The position numbers and the translations under genes are program-made. The notes beneath the pieces were generated by a model. That model worked only from the letters and a program-made list of their open reading frames with translations. It was not told where the DNA came from and did no database searches. From Fragilaria crotonensis (Eukaryota; Bacillariophyta; Fragilariophyceae; Fragilariales; Fragilariaceae): DNA of 64,000 nucleotides. Positions 32,386-43,727 of the stretch are shown in pieces (position 1 is the first letter of the stretch; each line of letters opens with the position of its first letter). The DNA is taken from assembly GCA_022925895.1 (NCBI GenBank), contig JAKSYS010000201.1:1-64000 (forward strand). Reading direction: 5' to 3'.

Positions 32386-33930
32386 GTATCTTGACCCAAA
32401 GGAGCAAAGTTGCGGAATGCCATTGGCGGTGGACCAATAAATTGTTGTTTGTGTATTGAGTTTGGTGATTGTATACCTCGTCGTTGACAATAATTTTGAT
32501 AATCTTGCAATTCTGGTGCCCCTTGATGATTGGACCACAATTTTTGAAATCGATATCGTCGACGTGCATATAACGGCAACCAACGCCACAATAATAGTAA
32601 TAACAACGCACAAGGCTACAATTGCAGCAATCACAACTTCTGTCGGAGCCGTCTCCAGCCTTTTCCACCGCAGCAAAACGAGTCTGTCGTGGTTCTTGTT
32701 CTGGTTGTTGTGTATTCATCACACTGGGAGAAGCAGTACTGGGAGGGTTTGACACAGCAACATCAGTCGGAGATGTTGTTGGAATGATGGGTAGTATTGT
32801 TGGATAAGGCGTGGGTGCAATCGTGGTACTTGCAACTGTTGGAGCAAGACTTGGATAAGGCGTGGGTGCATTGGACGGTGGGAGCAGTGGCGTGGGTGCA
32901 ATGGTGGTAATTGCAACTGTTGGAGCTACACTTGGATAGTGAAGTTATTGGGATGGCTGTAGCAACGCTTGGATAAGGCGTGGGAGCACTTGATGGTGCG
33001 ACTACTGGAGTGGGTGCAATCGTGGTACTTGCAACTGTTGAGCAAGACTTGGATAAGGCGTGGGTGCATTGGACGGTGGGAGCAGTGGAGTGGGTGCAAT
33101 GGTGGTTATTGCAACTGTTGCAGCAACAGTTGGATAAGGAGTAGGGTTCACAGTTACCACAGTGGGATAGTTCGTCGGATAAGGAGTTGGCACAACAGGA
33201 GGAAGTGAAAGTGGGATTGGAGAGTTAGACGGAACTGAAACAGGTGCTGGAGGGGTCGGTGTTTGTGTCGGTGGGGGATTTGTTGGGGATTCCGTCGGTG
33301 GTGCCGCTGGAGGTAGTGTTGGCGGTAGTGTTGGAGGTACCGTTGGAGGTACGACAACGACAGGGAATGTGACCATATACATCGTCGCATTATGTGGGTA
33401 GATGCAGAACTCCTTGAGACTTGCGAATTGAGAAATGTACTGATATAAGGGGCCAGTGGCCAGAGGTGAGATAAGATATCCAACTCTTGATTCGTATGGT
33501 GTGATCGGCAACTTGGTGCGCTTGGTCGTGCAGGAGTTGAGATGCATATTTATTGAAAATATTTAGTTGGGATGAATTAGCGTAGCTTTTGGTTGTTAGG
33601 ATAGTCACTACAGTTGCACTTGAGATGCTCACAATCACAGGTACCCTCTAGTACAGTAGGGCATCCAAAAACGTCTTTCGGCCAGCACTGGAATGCTCTA
33701 ACATGTCGACTACCATCATTGGCGGTTGCGAGTGTTTCATTTTGCAGTGGATGTTGTTTTCGACACAAGGTCTGCTTTGTATTGAATTTCAGCGAAGAAT
33801 TGTCTTTTTGGCTAAATCGACCGGCACGAATAACTGCAGTTGCGAGTAGGTAACGAATTTCAAAACAGTCCATCCTGTCATCGTGGACGACCAATCCTTC
33901 TTCTATGTTGCACTTCTCGTCGGCCGCCAT
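32386..33930 (-). pseudogene. mucin-like surface protein gene, apparently damaged
   Basis: The minus strand holds, in order: a Cys-rich segment (33930-33577, MAADEKCNIEEGL..., CDCEHLKCNC); a Pro/Thr stalk frame (33547-33002) with PTVPPTLPPT and repeats of APTPYPS; continued stalk in shifted frames to about 32700; and a membrane segment (VVIAAIVALCVVITIIVALVAV, here read from about 32640) with a short tail. The order suits a cell-surface protein anchored near its C-terminus. At least two one-base shifts lie inside the stalk repeats. One is near 33042, where one repeat copy has GTTGAGCAAG and its sister copy GTTGGAGCAAG. Another shift or an intron precedes the membrane segment. Assembly error in the repeats is an alternative. 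Start codon uncertain. Confidence 0.4.
32790..33140 (-). repeat. degenerate tandem repeats coding for Pro/Thr stalk
   Basis: Units of about 60-110 bp containing TTGGATAAGGCGTGGGTGCA and GCAACTGTTGGAGC recur several times with substitutions and short indels. On the minus strand they code for APTPYPS and TIAPTP in whichever frame is open. Confidence 0.7.
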
Positions 33931-34318
33931 GCCAAAACAGGTTCCGGCACATCTGCGCGAACCTCACACAGGTTCACGGCGCATAAAACCGTAAACCGTT
34001 CGGGTCGAATGAGCACTACACCAATCATCGCGGTGAACACACGTCAAACTGAATTTTACTCATGAGTATCAGACTAAATTGGGAGACCCTTTGTTGAGCC
34101 CTTTCAAGGTTTCTCGAGGTGGGTAAGCAAGGCAACCCTGACAGACCCTACCGCTGCTCGGAAACTTGGCTTTTATAGATTTCAACATTGAAGGCACAGC
34201 AATTGTGCGCATGGACGGAAACACAAACTCGAACGCCTCTCTGGGATGACGAGAGATTGATTGGATTATTAACAACATTCTAGCATGATTCCATCGCCAG
34301 TTGGGCAACACAACCCAG
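33931..34318. other. spacer
   Basis: About 390 bp between the mucin-like gene and the GH81 stop codon, both on the minus strand. It presumably holds the promoter of the former and the 3' UTR of the latter. Nothing else recognised. Confidence 0.35.
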
Positions 34319-37300
34319 TCAGGCCGGAGCATCCTGAATGCTCTTCGCAGAAGGCCGAGGTCGAGCTGTCGGCTGGGGCGTTGTTACCTTTTGCGCTGGT
34401 GCCGCCATCACTGTTCGTGGCAGGAGCTTTGAAACCCTCAAGCGTGCTGATGAAATATAAAACTTGACTTTGCTAAGTGCAGAGTCAATCTCGCCGCTGA
34501 TAAGTTCCAACGCTTGTGTCCAAGCAGCTGATGGATCTGAAAGAGCCAGGTCGCAAGCCGCATATCCCTTCCACGCGACGGGGATTTCCGCCTTGGCAAT
34601 CACGGCCTCGTACTGCTCCCTCGCATATGCCTGTCCAAAAATTTCCACAGTGATTGCAGTCACTGGAATGATATTGATCAAATGCACATAAAACAACTCC
34701 GTTGCAAAATACGTTGAACAGACGGCGTCCAACATTCCTAGATTTCCCACCATGTAATTCTTCCGGAATGATGCTTCATATCGTTCAGGAGTTGCATCCA
34801 CAATGCCTGAATTTGGTGGTTGTGGGGGCACCATTTGCCAATACGACTTGGCACCACGGATTTCCGTAGCGAGCAACAACCGCAAAAAGTCTCGAGACTC
34901 TGCTGATACGTCAGTTTCGGTCACCATATTCTTCACCATGCACCATAGGTAGCCACCGTAATAGCCGTTGATCGCTTCACTTGTACTCTCCTGCGATTTT
35001 CCGTTCCCTTGTTGGAAGAGACCCGAGGCGAACGAATGCCCATCGTACCACGACTTGTACCTGGCAAACGGGAAGAACACGCCGTCGGCTGTCAGTGAAT
35101 CTGCATTACCACTGTAAGCAATGTCGTACAGTAAGTTATCGACTGCTGATCCGTACTGATGAACAAAGGAGGAGTTAAGACTGCCCATCACAGCAGATGC
35201 GTATAAAATATACCTTCGGATTGGAGGAAGGACAAAGTTAGTTTGTGGTGGGCTGTGATTCGATACAAAAGTCAAGCACACATTGTCGTACCCGTAGTGA
35301 AAATGATGGTCATTGTATCGACCATTTCCAAAGTCCTCGTTCGGGTCGTGCAATCCATTCTTGGACACAATGCCTCCAAATTGAGCATCGTACAGCAACT
35401 CGTCTTCAACATCTCCACCAAGAAGAGCAGAAAGGGACGCATGTAATCGTCCTGCTATCTCGTGAAGGACCGCTTGCGACAGATTTCCTTGCTTCGTCAG
35501 CACCTTGGCAGCGTGTGCCAATTGCGCCAACCGGGCAACTTGTTTCCCATAGCCGTAGATATTGAGCGAGCTCATTGTTGGGAATAGGTTCATGTCGAAT
35601 TTGATATTCTGTAGAATGATATTCGCAACACTAGGATCAAGATGGATGTCATGGACACGATCGAATTGCGTGTTGGTCAGTTCTTCTTGGTATGACCAAG
35701 TAGAACCAATGACAGGTACCATTTGTCCTTTGATGCACCAGTATTGAAGATCAAATTCGGTCGCCGTGAGCATGGAATCAGGGCTCAACACGTCGGCATG
35801 GTGAGGAAGTCCAAGCATCAAGAGTTCCGAATTGGAGTTTCCATTCATCATTCGTGTTTCATACTTGAAGTGAATGTTTCCAATCTTTCCACTAAATGCA
35901 GTCGAATTTGCATCAGTTGGTGCCATACCGAGGATTGGTTTCAAGGTGTTTCCTACCCGTGATAGGAAGGGCTCTTCGGTAGATTCAAAGTCCCAGCTGA
36001 CACTGCCTCCAGTCGGATACGCTGATGCGTGATCCACCAATCGTCTCAATCCAGTGGACGCTGACAACTGCGACAGATCTTCGGGGTTATCGTCAGAAGC
36101 AAGCGGAATATATGCTAATCGTAAAACACCCGAAAAAGGCGTCGTCGCGACAATGGTAGTCCGAATTCGAGTATCGAACGATATTTCAACGTTCTCAGAG
36201 GCGACGAGAAGCCATTTCATGCCTTCCTGAGTATGAATGAGGAAATGCATGCCATTCAGAATCTGAAAACCTTCATCATTTATCTGACAGCAAAGATGGT
36301 TAGATATGGGCCCACGAGCTTTCGACTACACTTGGAAAGGTACTCACATCAGATTGACTACACCCGTCCTGACCATCACTGCTGTTAGCATCATATAGAC
36401 ACGATACTTTGATAAATGTTGATAGGGCCTTCAGGACAGGTTTGGTGTTGTCGTGCTTGGTAGTAATGTACGGACTTCCAGGAATGAGATACGTTTCCCA
36501 ATATCCGTCGCTACTCGTGCTACTTTCGGTCGCAGTGGAAAATCGTAGAGTCACACTGAGTGGGTCAAATCCGACAACCTGCCGAGTCAATGTACGGTCC
36601 ATCACTCCAAACGTAATGTCTGGTTGAACAATATCTCGAATGGAATAATCGTCAATCCGTCGTCGAATGTACGGAAAGGAGGCTTGGAGGAGGTTGTCGG
36701 ACCATGTGAATGCATATGGATACGCCACGACAGGAAAAGAAAATCCGTCAGCGGCTGGAGCCATGACAAGGTTCATCCAGAAGGCACCAGTGGGGAATGG
36801 AACTTTCAAGAATGGGTCAAGATTCGAATCAGATGACACGCTCTGGAATAGTAGATTGGGATGGAACAGGTCGGCTTGAATAAAATTCGAAGCCGAGTCA
36901 CCGTAAAGTCCTCGATCGGCCATGGGAAATACAACAAGTACGGCACTTTTCAGAGATGAAACGATTGGTCTCGGCGTGATGATCATGATGACTATCCACA
37001 GAAGCAACGCTGCGACGAGGGCAAACGTGACTCGATGATGAGTCGTAGCTTTTGCAAGCCAATCCGACCCCTCCTTCGGTGTCGTCTCCAGGATTCTGTT
37101 GTTGTTCGTCAGCCTTTCTCTCTCTGTTGCGTCTTGGTGAAATGATGAACTAAAGCCATCCTCTGGCAATGCGTATGCAACACTTGTGTCATCATGGCCA
37201 GCGGTAGCTGACTGAAGTGTTTGCGGGGTCTCATTTGTTGAACCATAGTTAAACAAACGATACTTCGGCCTTGCGGCATCGTTCGTACGTCTCTTATCAG

Positions 37301-37331
37301 AATCCATTGGAGTGTTCGTGGAGCATGGCAA
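34319..37331 (-). CDS. GH81 endo-beta-1,3-glucanase, membrane anchored
   Basis: Proposed exons 37331-36348, 36283-35292 and 35213-34319, about 956 aa. Intron 1 (36347-36284) has donor GTGAGT and acceptor CTGTCAG. Intron 2 (35291-35214, 78 bp) leaves the frame open if retained, but its removal restores the family motif DHHFHYGYILYASAV. An N-terminal cytosolic tail and one membrane segment (about 100-122, ALVAALLLWIVIMII) precede the family 81 domain. The acid motif NDHHFHYGY and the downstream WYDGHSFASG...GKSQESTSE, which bears the catalytic acidic residues of this family, are intact. The enzyme cuts internal beta-1,3 bonds, so chrysolaminarin or wall callose is the likely substrate. A second in-frame ATG at 37307 is an alternative start. 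Confidence 0.85.
35214..35291 (-). other. probable 3n intron of GH81 gene
   Basis: 78-bp segment starting GTACGACAATG and ending CCAATCCGAAG, free of stops. If translated it would insert 26 residues into the most conserved part of the enzyme. If spliced, HYG joins YILYA as in the family. A pyrimidine-rich run (TTGTCCTTCCTCC) precedes the acceptor. Confidence 0.75.
36284..36347 (-). other. intron 1 of GH81 gene
   Basis: 64-bp GT-AG intron in phase 0. The downstream exon continues INDEGFQILNG into the next open frame. A second AG 21 bp further in (TTTTCAG) is also in frame and could be used. Confidence 0.8.
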
Positions 37332-38004
37332 AAGAGGCAGAACAGTGCAAGGATACTCCCAGGATCCAGGGAGGGTGTCTTGAGTCGAGACGTCGAGACT
37401 GCCGCCAAGGATCAGGTGTCAAGAACAAGTTGCGATCGTCTGATATTCTGCACTGTCGCCTGCACCCAGTCCCTGTGCGACGCATCCCTTGCAACGTCAG
37501 ACATATAACCTGCCTCCATATCTTGAAATGCATTCCTGATTCCTGATGAGTTGCCGACGTCTGTACATGCTACGTCAGCACATTGGTTTTTAAGCAAAAA
37601 TCGACTTACAACTTCTCTTAAGTGAAAAACTAGGTTTACGGAACCTCCCTTACCTTTCGAATTGACAAATCGAAACGCGTTAACGGTTTTGTCCAATGTT
37701 TCCCGTTCAGCATTTTCCGACTAGTCCCACAAGTAGGGACTGCAGGCACGATTCACGATTACGACTTTCAACTCGATGTCGTTTTCTGATGCAGCAAAGG
37801 CGAATGAAAGAATCAGCAAGGCTCTCCTCCGTCAATCCTCACTTGTGAAGGGGGAAATACGGGAATACAGCACGCTCAAGATTAAAAACACCATTGCAAA
37901 CGACGTTCGGTTTGCATTGAATACTTTCTATATTGTATAACAATACACGTCCTTGGCTATACCCTTTGTTCAACTAATCTAAAAGCACTTTCGTTCTGTA
38001 GCTA
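37332..38004. other. spacer upstream of GH81
   Basis: Region between the GH81 start and the TPR-like gene's stop. A 94-codon minus-strand frame (37412-37696) has no recognisable domain and is probably chance. No other signal seen. Confidence 0.4.
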
Positions 38005-38769
38005 CTATGCTGCTGCGGCCATATCTGGATGCGCATCCAGCACAAGATTCGTGATGAAACCTTCGCAGTCCTTCTGGTCGACAAACCCACTATGGTTCAG
38101 TGAACCGAGTCGGGCCGAGACCTCGTGATAAAATTGTTGCGCCGCATGGTAGTCGCAGAATTCCTCATTGATCCATCCCAAATTGTTGTAAATGGCCGTA
38201 TCCAAAAGTTGTTCCGAAATGAGTTTGGCCGATTCCGTTCGTCGTTGACGCATGGCAGTTACAATTTCAAAAAACTTGCGAGATCGATCCAGTAAGCTGG
38301 AACAGTTGGTCAAGAAGCCAGAAATCATGTGTGCAAGCGCAAGGTTGTAGATGATGGCTGTACTCTCCTCCGTAAGTTCAGCTCTTGTTGGCAGAACCTC
38401 ACATGATGGCAATAAAACAAGCGCTCGACGGAAAATAAAGTTCGATGCTGCAGGGATGGGCAGTCCGAGCTCCGCATGGAGCGGCCCATTCTTGGACCAA
38501 CCGAATCCAACGCTGGGGCCAGCATTGGCACCGTCTGATTCACTGAACGCAGCCATGCTGATCTTGACAGCCTCAAGAGCTTCTCTGAACAATAATCTGG
38601 CGTGTTCGTAGTTTCCGTTTTCGAATTGTAAAACGCCTTGGTTGTTCAAGCGTATTGCGTTCTGATAGCTTGATGACGCCATTTCTGCGTGTCGTTCGAT
38701 TTCACCCGTTTCTGATTTTTGTGAGCCCTGTGATCGTTTCCGGATGTTGGTGGCGTCGAGTGACCCCAC
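38005..38769 (-). CDS. TPR-like protein, function unknown
   Basis: Open for 254 aa. The likely start is the Met at residue 30 (38682), which begins MASSSYQNAIRLNNQGV. From there it shows the helical-pair pattern of tetratricopeptide repeats: LNNQGVLQFENGNYEHARLLFREALEA, then IIYNLALAHMISG and YNNLGWINEEFCDYHAAQQFYHEV (each read here in parts). I recall similar short TPR-like proteins as a large diatom group with no assigned job. Protein binding is inferred from the fold. Ends in an alanine run. Confidence 0.7.
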   Translation of the reverse strand: MGSLDATNIRKRSQGSQKSETGEIERHAEMASSSYQNAIRLNNQGVLQFENGNYEHARLLFREALEAVKISMAAFSESDGANAGPSVGFGWSKNGPLHAELGLPIPAASNFIFRRALVLLPSCEVLPTRAELTEESTAIIYNLALAHMISGFLTNCSSLLDRSRKFFEIVTAMRQRRTESAKLISEQLLDTAIYNNLGWINEEFCDYHAAQQFYHEVSARLGSLNHSGFVDQKDCEGFITNLVLDAHPDMAAAA

Positions 38770-40131
38770 TTTCTAAATCTTTGATGGGAAGTCATAACAA
38801 AGTGCTCGCCGTCTGCCTGCTTGTCCGTTCCTGTGTGAGAGCGCAACTAGGACACCCACATGGACTACAGATACCTTGTGACTTCGATCCTAAAGTCGTC
38901 CAATGGGGTCATATTCACAACGTCGTTTTCGGGATTGGAGACTTCATCGAACACTGATTCGTCCTTGGTACCACGATGAACGTGGTCTTTAAGGTGCAAG
39001 GGACAAATACTGAGTACCGAGTAATTCGAATGACCGGGCCGTTTTTCCCCCGCCGTTTGAGTCGTCAAACATGCTCATCTCGTATTGGTACAATATTTAT
39101 GTACTGTATGTACACACAGACGGAGTATTTGTCTGTGCCCAACGTCGGAAACATAGGTATCGTACCAATGCACTTCAGAACTCAAGAATACGGAGTACCG
39201 GGGACATCATGAAACGTTCTCGGAGTACAGTACTTATAATTTCTAATCGGAGTACGTCACACATTTTAGGTATGGACGGAGCTGTGTTTCCTGATTTCCC
39301 GTCGAAAGCTCTGTCCACGCTCTAAAGAATTGGGTGTTTGATTCACGAGCATGTCCCGAATCCCGAGTCATCCCTCACGGGGTCATTGCATGATCATCGC
39401 AACCGGAGTACAAGTACTCCGAGTATATTATAGAGGCTATCACATTTAGAACCCCACCTACACGTATGGGGTATGGGCATACAAGCAGACCTACCATCTG
39501 CAAATGCAATGGACTCGGAGAACAACTGTACTGTGTACCGTACTCGAGTACCATTTTGTACTACGAGGAGGAGTAGTACAGTTAGTTTGGTAAATCTAAA
39601 ATGATTCAAAAGTTTATTGACAGCCAAAACCCAACAACCTGATTTTTCAATTACGGCTGCAAATGCCAGATTTTTCCTTCCAAAGGATGGAATATGGACG
39701 TATGGACCTTCATTTTGGATTTGAGTGGTTCGAAAATGCATTTACATCGTTTTGGGGGGTGAATCCAGGAAGGTGCTCTGTACCGTCCCAGGCACTGACC
39801 CTTGATGATACTGTACTAAGTACTACAGTCGTGCAAGCTCGATTCGATAGCATGAGCACGAACGCATAAAAAGGCAAGCTGGTTAACCCGAGCCAAGATT
39901 TCTTTGTATCATAGCTCTACGCATTTGTCAACCAAACTGCCACCATGCTGGATACCGATGGCACTGCAACGCTGTTTTATCCTTTCACCTTGCGTAACAC
40001 GACGCTTAGGGGTTTTACAACCGAAACAGACCCGGCGTTGTGGTTTGATCACTGTTTTGTGGTCGAGGCCTCAGTTCTCGTTGTATCCATGACGATTGAA
40101 GCAAAACACCATGGCATAACCCACATGTGCC
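38770..40131. other. spacer with GTAC-rich words
   Basis: About 1.4 kb with no recognised gene. Several frames of 60-115 codons exist on both strands (for example 39394-39741 minus, 39945-40178 plus), without domains. About 38990-39560 holds many GTAC, TACTCCGAGTA and CGGAGTAC words. Two converging 3' or promoter regions may lie here. Confidence 0.4.
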
Positions 40132-41220
40132 TTAGGCTACTTTGCCTGCAGAACGCTGCTGAACCTCCAAATCATTAGGCTCCCGCACTTCTGCATCATT
40201 GTCATCGTCATCATCATAGTCAGCTGTCAATGTGGATTCTTTTGTTTTGAGTCGGTTTGTCGTCATTTTCGGTTGTGTCGCCTTTGATTTTTCAATGGCA
40301 ATCGTCACCAGCGATCCGAGCACAAGGACCACTCCCATCCAGGTCCATGTGTTGGGACGTTGTTCAAAAATGAAAATCTCGCACGCGTACGCCCACATGA
40401 TATCGGATGCTCTCACAACCGAAACCAACCCCGCCGGTGCCAACCGACCGGCGTAGTTGAGGACGAAATGGGCGGCAGCTCCAACGGTACATACTCCAAA
40501 GACATACCACCAAATCAAAAGTGATGATGGAAGTTTCCATGGTCCCTCGAATGGACCGACCAGGATGCTAAAGATGGTCCCCAGAAGGGCCCATGACAAC
40601 AAGAGTTGGAAGGTATGGACTCCAATGTTTCCGGCCTTGCGGATCAACGTGACCACACAAGCCATGCAGATGGAACCGAGACATCCCGTGAGATATCCGA
40701 GTGAGGAGGTAGGAAGGGTAGCATCTCCTTTTCCGAATACAAAGGTCGGCTGTGCTATAAACACAGCTCCGATGAGGCTCGCAGTTGTGACAATGAGATG
40801 CAGAGGCTTAATGTGTTCCCCCAGAAAGGCCCATGCCAGAAAGATAGTAAGGAATGGATAGAGCGACATTAATGTGATAGCGTCACCGAGCGGTAATACA
40901 GCCATGCAGTGATAGTCCAGCAGAAATCCAGCCCCGCCAATGATACCCCTTGCCCAAACGAGTTGTTTCGCAGCCTTTCCTTTTCCAAAGGGATGATGTA
41001 TTAGTCGCTGCTTCTTCTCATCCCGTGACATGTAGAGACCCAGAACCACACAGCTACCCTGAAAGATACCCCGTGCGAAGACAAGTTCGGTGCTTGGAAG
41101 GCCTCCATTCAAGTGTCCGAGTTTGACAAAGGCGCCGGCAATGGCGTAGAGAATGGCCGAGAGTAGGACAAGGAGGAGACCATAAGACTCCACCGACAGC
41201 CACTTCCCTTTCAACCACAT
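40132..41220 (-). CDS. EamA/DMT-superfamily transporter (SLC35G-like)
   Basis: 362 aa with about ten hydrophobic segments, arranged as two EamA halves (about 13-150 and 175-310). Typical family features are the early conserved stretch ELVFARGIFQG, then VWARGIIGGAGFLLDYHCM, LGDAITLMSLYPFLTIFLAWAFLGE and the second-half ending LVSVVRASDIMWAYACEIF (quoted in parts). The tail is hydrophilic and acidic (DDDDDND). The family exports or moves small solutes and nucleotide sugars across membranes; the substrate cannot be read from sequence. Single exon, start at the first Met, MWLKGKW. Confidence 0.85.
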   Translation of the reverse strand: MWLKGKWLSVESYGLLLVLLSAILYAIAGAFVKLGHLNGGLPSTELVFARGIFQGSCVVLGLYMSRDEKKQRLIHHPFGKGKAAKQLVWARGIIGGAGFLLDYHCMAVLPLGDAITLMSLYPFLTIFLAWAFLGEHIKPLHLIVTTASLIGAVFIAQPTFVFGKGDATLPTSSLGYLTGCLGSICMACVVTLIRKAGNIGVHTFQLLLSWALLGTIFSILVGPFEGPWKLPSSLLIWWYVFGVCTVGAAAHFVLNYAGRLAPAGLVSVVRASDIMWAYACEIFIFEQRPNTWTWMGVVLVLGSLVTIAIEKSKATQPKMTTNRLKTKESTLTADYDDDDDNDAEVREPNDLEVQQRSAGKVA

Positions 41221-41826
41221 TTTGGATGGAGTAATAGATTGTGAATTGTGTCAAACAATAGCGTATGCGGTTGTGGTGAGACACAGAGACTACAACTTTA
41301 ACTTGAGTTCACTGTGAAGCACACTGAAACAGATCCACTTGCAGCATGCCGCATCGGCTGTGGAATTGTCACAAAAATGAACGGGATATCTCGTAGTCTT
41401 GTTAGACGCCGCACTGGAGGGAGCATGCGTCAGCATTTTCATTGTGCGCTCCATTTTCAGTTAACCTGCCGTTTCCTTGCTGTCACGTTCGCATGCCAGG
41501 CGAGCTATCCTGGCTCTACAAAATCTTCCTCGGAGTGCAGAAGTATCAGTACTGTAGTGAATACAGTGCAAATCGTACTCCGAGCATGTAACAGTACAAA
41601 ACCGAACGTTCATGGAGCTGAAAAGGCAGACAAAGAGTTCCGACGACCGCAGTAGTTGCATGTTGCAACTAGACCAGGCAACAAGACACATAATCAACAA
41701 CATAACCGACTCCAACAGTCTGTCGTTCAACAAGGTCCTCACCAGTCTATCTAGCAACAGGATTATAAACCTTAGCCTTTTTAGCGCAACTTTTGAGACA
41801 GCGTGCTCAGAGTACTTGACAATACT
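41221..41826. other. spacer
   Basis: Between the DMT start and the DUF2214 stop, both on the minus strand. Minor frames on both strands without domains; a few ACTCCGAG words near 41530-41590. It should contain the promoter of the transporter. Confidence 0.4.
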
Positions 41827-42666
41827 CTAATCTTCGAAATCCAGCGCCTCCTTCACATACTTGTAACCCAATCCCACAAAGATGAGAGCCACTCCTGCTG
41901 CTTCCACTGGCCAGGGAAAACTGTCATTGTACCCAATCCCTCGGGACATGATGGTTGCCGATAGGGGGATGCTAGCGAGTGCCGTCAACTCGGCATTGAG
42001 GACTGACTGCATGCGTGACGCGAGCGCTTCACTCATTTCAGGATATTGACCATTGGCATCGTTCCGGGCCATGATGGAGCGCTGAATAAACTTGGTGGTG
42101 GGGAAGAAGCTGAGAGCACCCAAGATACCCACGAGTGCAATTTTCAGCCAAAAGACAGGTTCGTGAGCGTAAAATTCAAACCCCTTGCCATAGGACACGG
42201 TGCGGTAGTAGCCAGAAATGGCAAGTGTCAATCCGGAGATGCCGTAGGCGATATCGACATTGGACAGGAGGGCTTGGTCGTCTTGAGACATGCCGGCCTT
42301 AACTGTCACGCGTTCGATTGCAACGCAGCCAGTCATTATGATGATTGACAGGTAGTGAACGTAGGCGGTAATAGCGCTTGGGAAAGGGGCGCCACCAGTA
42401 GCAGCCTCTGCGGGAAGGCTAAGAAAAAGGGTTGTCAGGACTGGAACAACAGCAGCAGTAGTCCATGCCGATCGTGGATGCAACTCGATTGACTTCATGT
42501 TCGGTTCGTCATGGTCGGCGTTCTTCGCAACGAGGCTTTGATGAGAAGGAAAAGCGCCTGCCACTGTTTTAGGAGACAGCGGGGCAAAGGCGGTCGTTCC
42601 ACCCAACAGAAGGAGGGCAGCGACAACCCAAAGGCAACGGCGGCAATCTGGAGCAAATCCCGTCAT
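41827..42666 (-). CDS. plastid-targeted DUF2214 membrane protein
   Basis: 279 aa from the ATG at 42666. The frame runs back to 42720, but the later Met directly precedes a good signal peptide (CLWVVAALLLLGG) followed by TTAFAPLS, the AF-type cleavage motif of diatom plastid proteins. A second hydrophobic stretch ends LPAEAATGG, which could be a thylakoid-type or stop-transfer cleavage site. The mature part has four membrane segments (SAITAYVHYLSIIIMTGCVA onward) with the DUF2214 pattern found in cyanobacteria and algae. Biochemical role unknown. Location in a plastid membrane is inferred from the presequence. Confidence 0.85.
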   Translation of the reverse strand: MTGFAPDCRRCLWVVAALLLLGGTTAFAPLSPKTVAGAFPSHQSLVAKNADHDEPNMKSIELHPRSAWTTAAVVPVLTTLFLSLPAEAATGGAPFPSAITAYVHYLSIIIMTGCVAIERVTVKAGMSQDDQALLSNVDIAYGISGLTLAISGYYRTVSYGKGFEFYAHEPVFWLKIALVGILGALSFFPTTKFIQRSIMARNDANGQYPEMSEALASRMQSVLNAELTALASIPLSATIMSRGIGYNDSFPWPVEAAGVALIFVGLGYKYVKEALDFED

Positions 42667-42720
42667 GGTGAATCGGATCTTCGAAGTATGTTGAGACTTG
42701 CCACAGTGTTGTGGATACAC

Positions 42721-43205
42721 ATGAATATACGGACAGCTACGCCGCTGCGCCGTATGTGCTTGTACTGTGAAATAAACGCGAACTTTGATGCACAGCGGTC
42801 AAAAACAGTTCTCCAGTAAAACTTGGCGTAGCAGTCTAGTACTCGGAGTACATTTGCACTGGGTACTGGTACTATTGCACCACTGGCGTTTTAGGTGACT
42901 CCGGGTATGAAAGTACTACGTACCGGTAGTAGAATGTACAGCCTTGCTCCAGTATTACCAGAAGGTGGTGGGTCGTAGAGTCGCAGTGGATCACTTTTCA
43001 AGACGAATGCTGCGGAACAGCTGCATCGTGCATTGATGCATCGAAGTTGTCGCGTTCGTGAGATCACAAAATGTGACAGCAGCTGCAAGGTTATAGGATA
43101 GGATCCTTCTTAGATGCTCGGAGTATCTTTAATATGTATTTTATATAAAATTAAAAATGAGTGGCTGCATATAAGCGTCCCGTCAATCAGTCCTGTTCGT
43201 CATGT
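42721..43205. other. spacer with GTAC words
   Basis: About 485 bp between the DUF2214 gene and the first small heat-shock gene. GTAC-rich at 42830-42960. Probably the DUF2214 promoter and the heat-shock 3' UTR. Confidence 0.4.
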
Positions 43206-43727
43206 TCACAACTTGCTGTTCTTGTTAGACAATTTTGGCTGGGTGACAACCGATGGCGCTTCAGTGATAGTAATTGTCTTGCTAACTGCTGGCTTGTTAA
43301 GTTTGGGGGCCGTCAAGGTCAGAACGCCACAATCCAAATTGGCCTTGATGTTATCCACGTCTACAGTCTTGGGATCGATCGAGAAGGATCGGATGACCTT
43401 AGACTCGCTGCCGGCAGTCTTGCGTTCACCGTTAATACGGACAACGTTGTCTTCAATTTGGACCTGCAAATCCTGCGCCTTGATGCCTGGGACATCAACC
43501 GAGAGCGTGACCGTGTCGTCCGACTCGTGGAAATGATGGTACCTCTGAGTAGGCGCAGTTGGAAGCGCCAACGAGGAGCTGAGGCTTGGCCCAAAGAAGT
43601 TTTCGAAGAAGGGATCGCGATAGAAAAGTGACGTGATGATGCTTCTGTTTTTCTTCAATGCAAGAAATGTGAGACGAATGAGACGTTTGACGGCCTTCCG
43701 AAATTGACGTGTGCAGCTTACAACCAC
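43206..43727 (-). CDS. small heat-shock protein (Hsp20)
   Basis: Up to 173 aa. The alpha-crystallin domain spans about 70-155: DTVTLSVDVPGIKAQDLQV, VVRINGER, then the signature ANLDCGVLTLTAPK. It ends with a Lys-rich tail (PKLSNKNSKL). Such proteins form oligomers that hold unfolded clients under heat or other stress. The N-terminus before YRDPFFENFF is uncertain. The only in-frame Met upstream (43727) gives a basic leader absent from the sister gene, where translation starts at the equivalent of RSIITSLF. The sister gene at 44651-45154 is about 60% identical over the domain, marking a tandem duplication. Confidence 0.85.
   Translation of the reverse strand: MVVSCTRQFRKAVKRLIRLTFLALKKNRSIITSLFYRDPFFENFFGPSLSSSLALPTAPTQRYHHFHESDDTVTLSVDVPGIKAQDLQVQIEDNVVRINGERKTAGSESKVIRSFSIDPKTVDVDNIKANLDCGVLTLTAPKLNKPAVSKTITITEAPSVVTQPKLSNKNSKL

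Noticed and set aside
43114-43631. + strand frames of 140 and 156 codons over the small heat-shock gene
   Set aside because: Antisense to the alpha-crystallin domain; a similar frame appears over the sister gene only because the DNA is duplicated.
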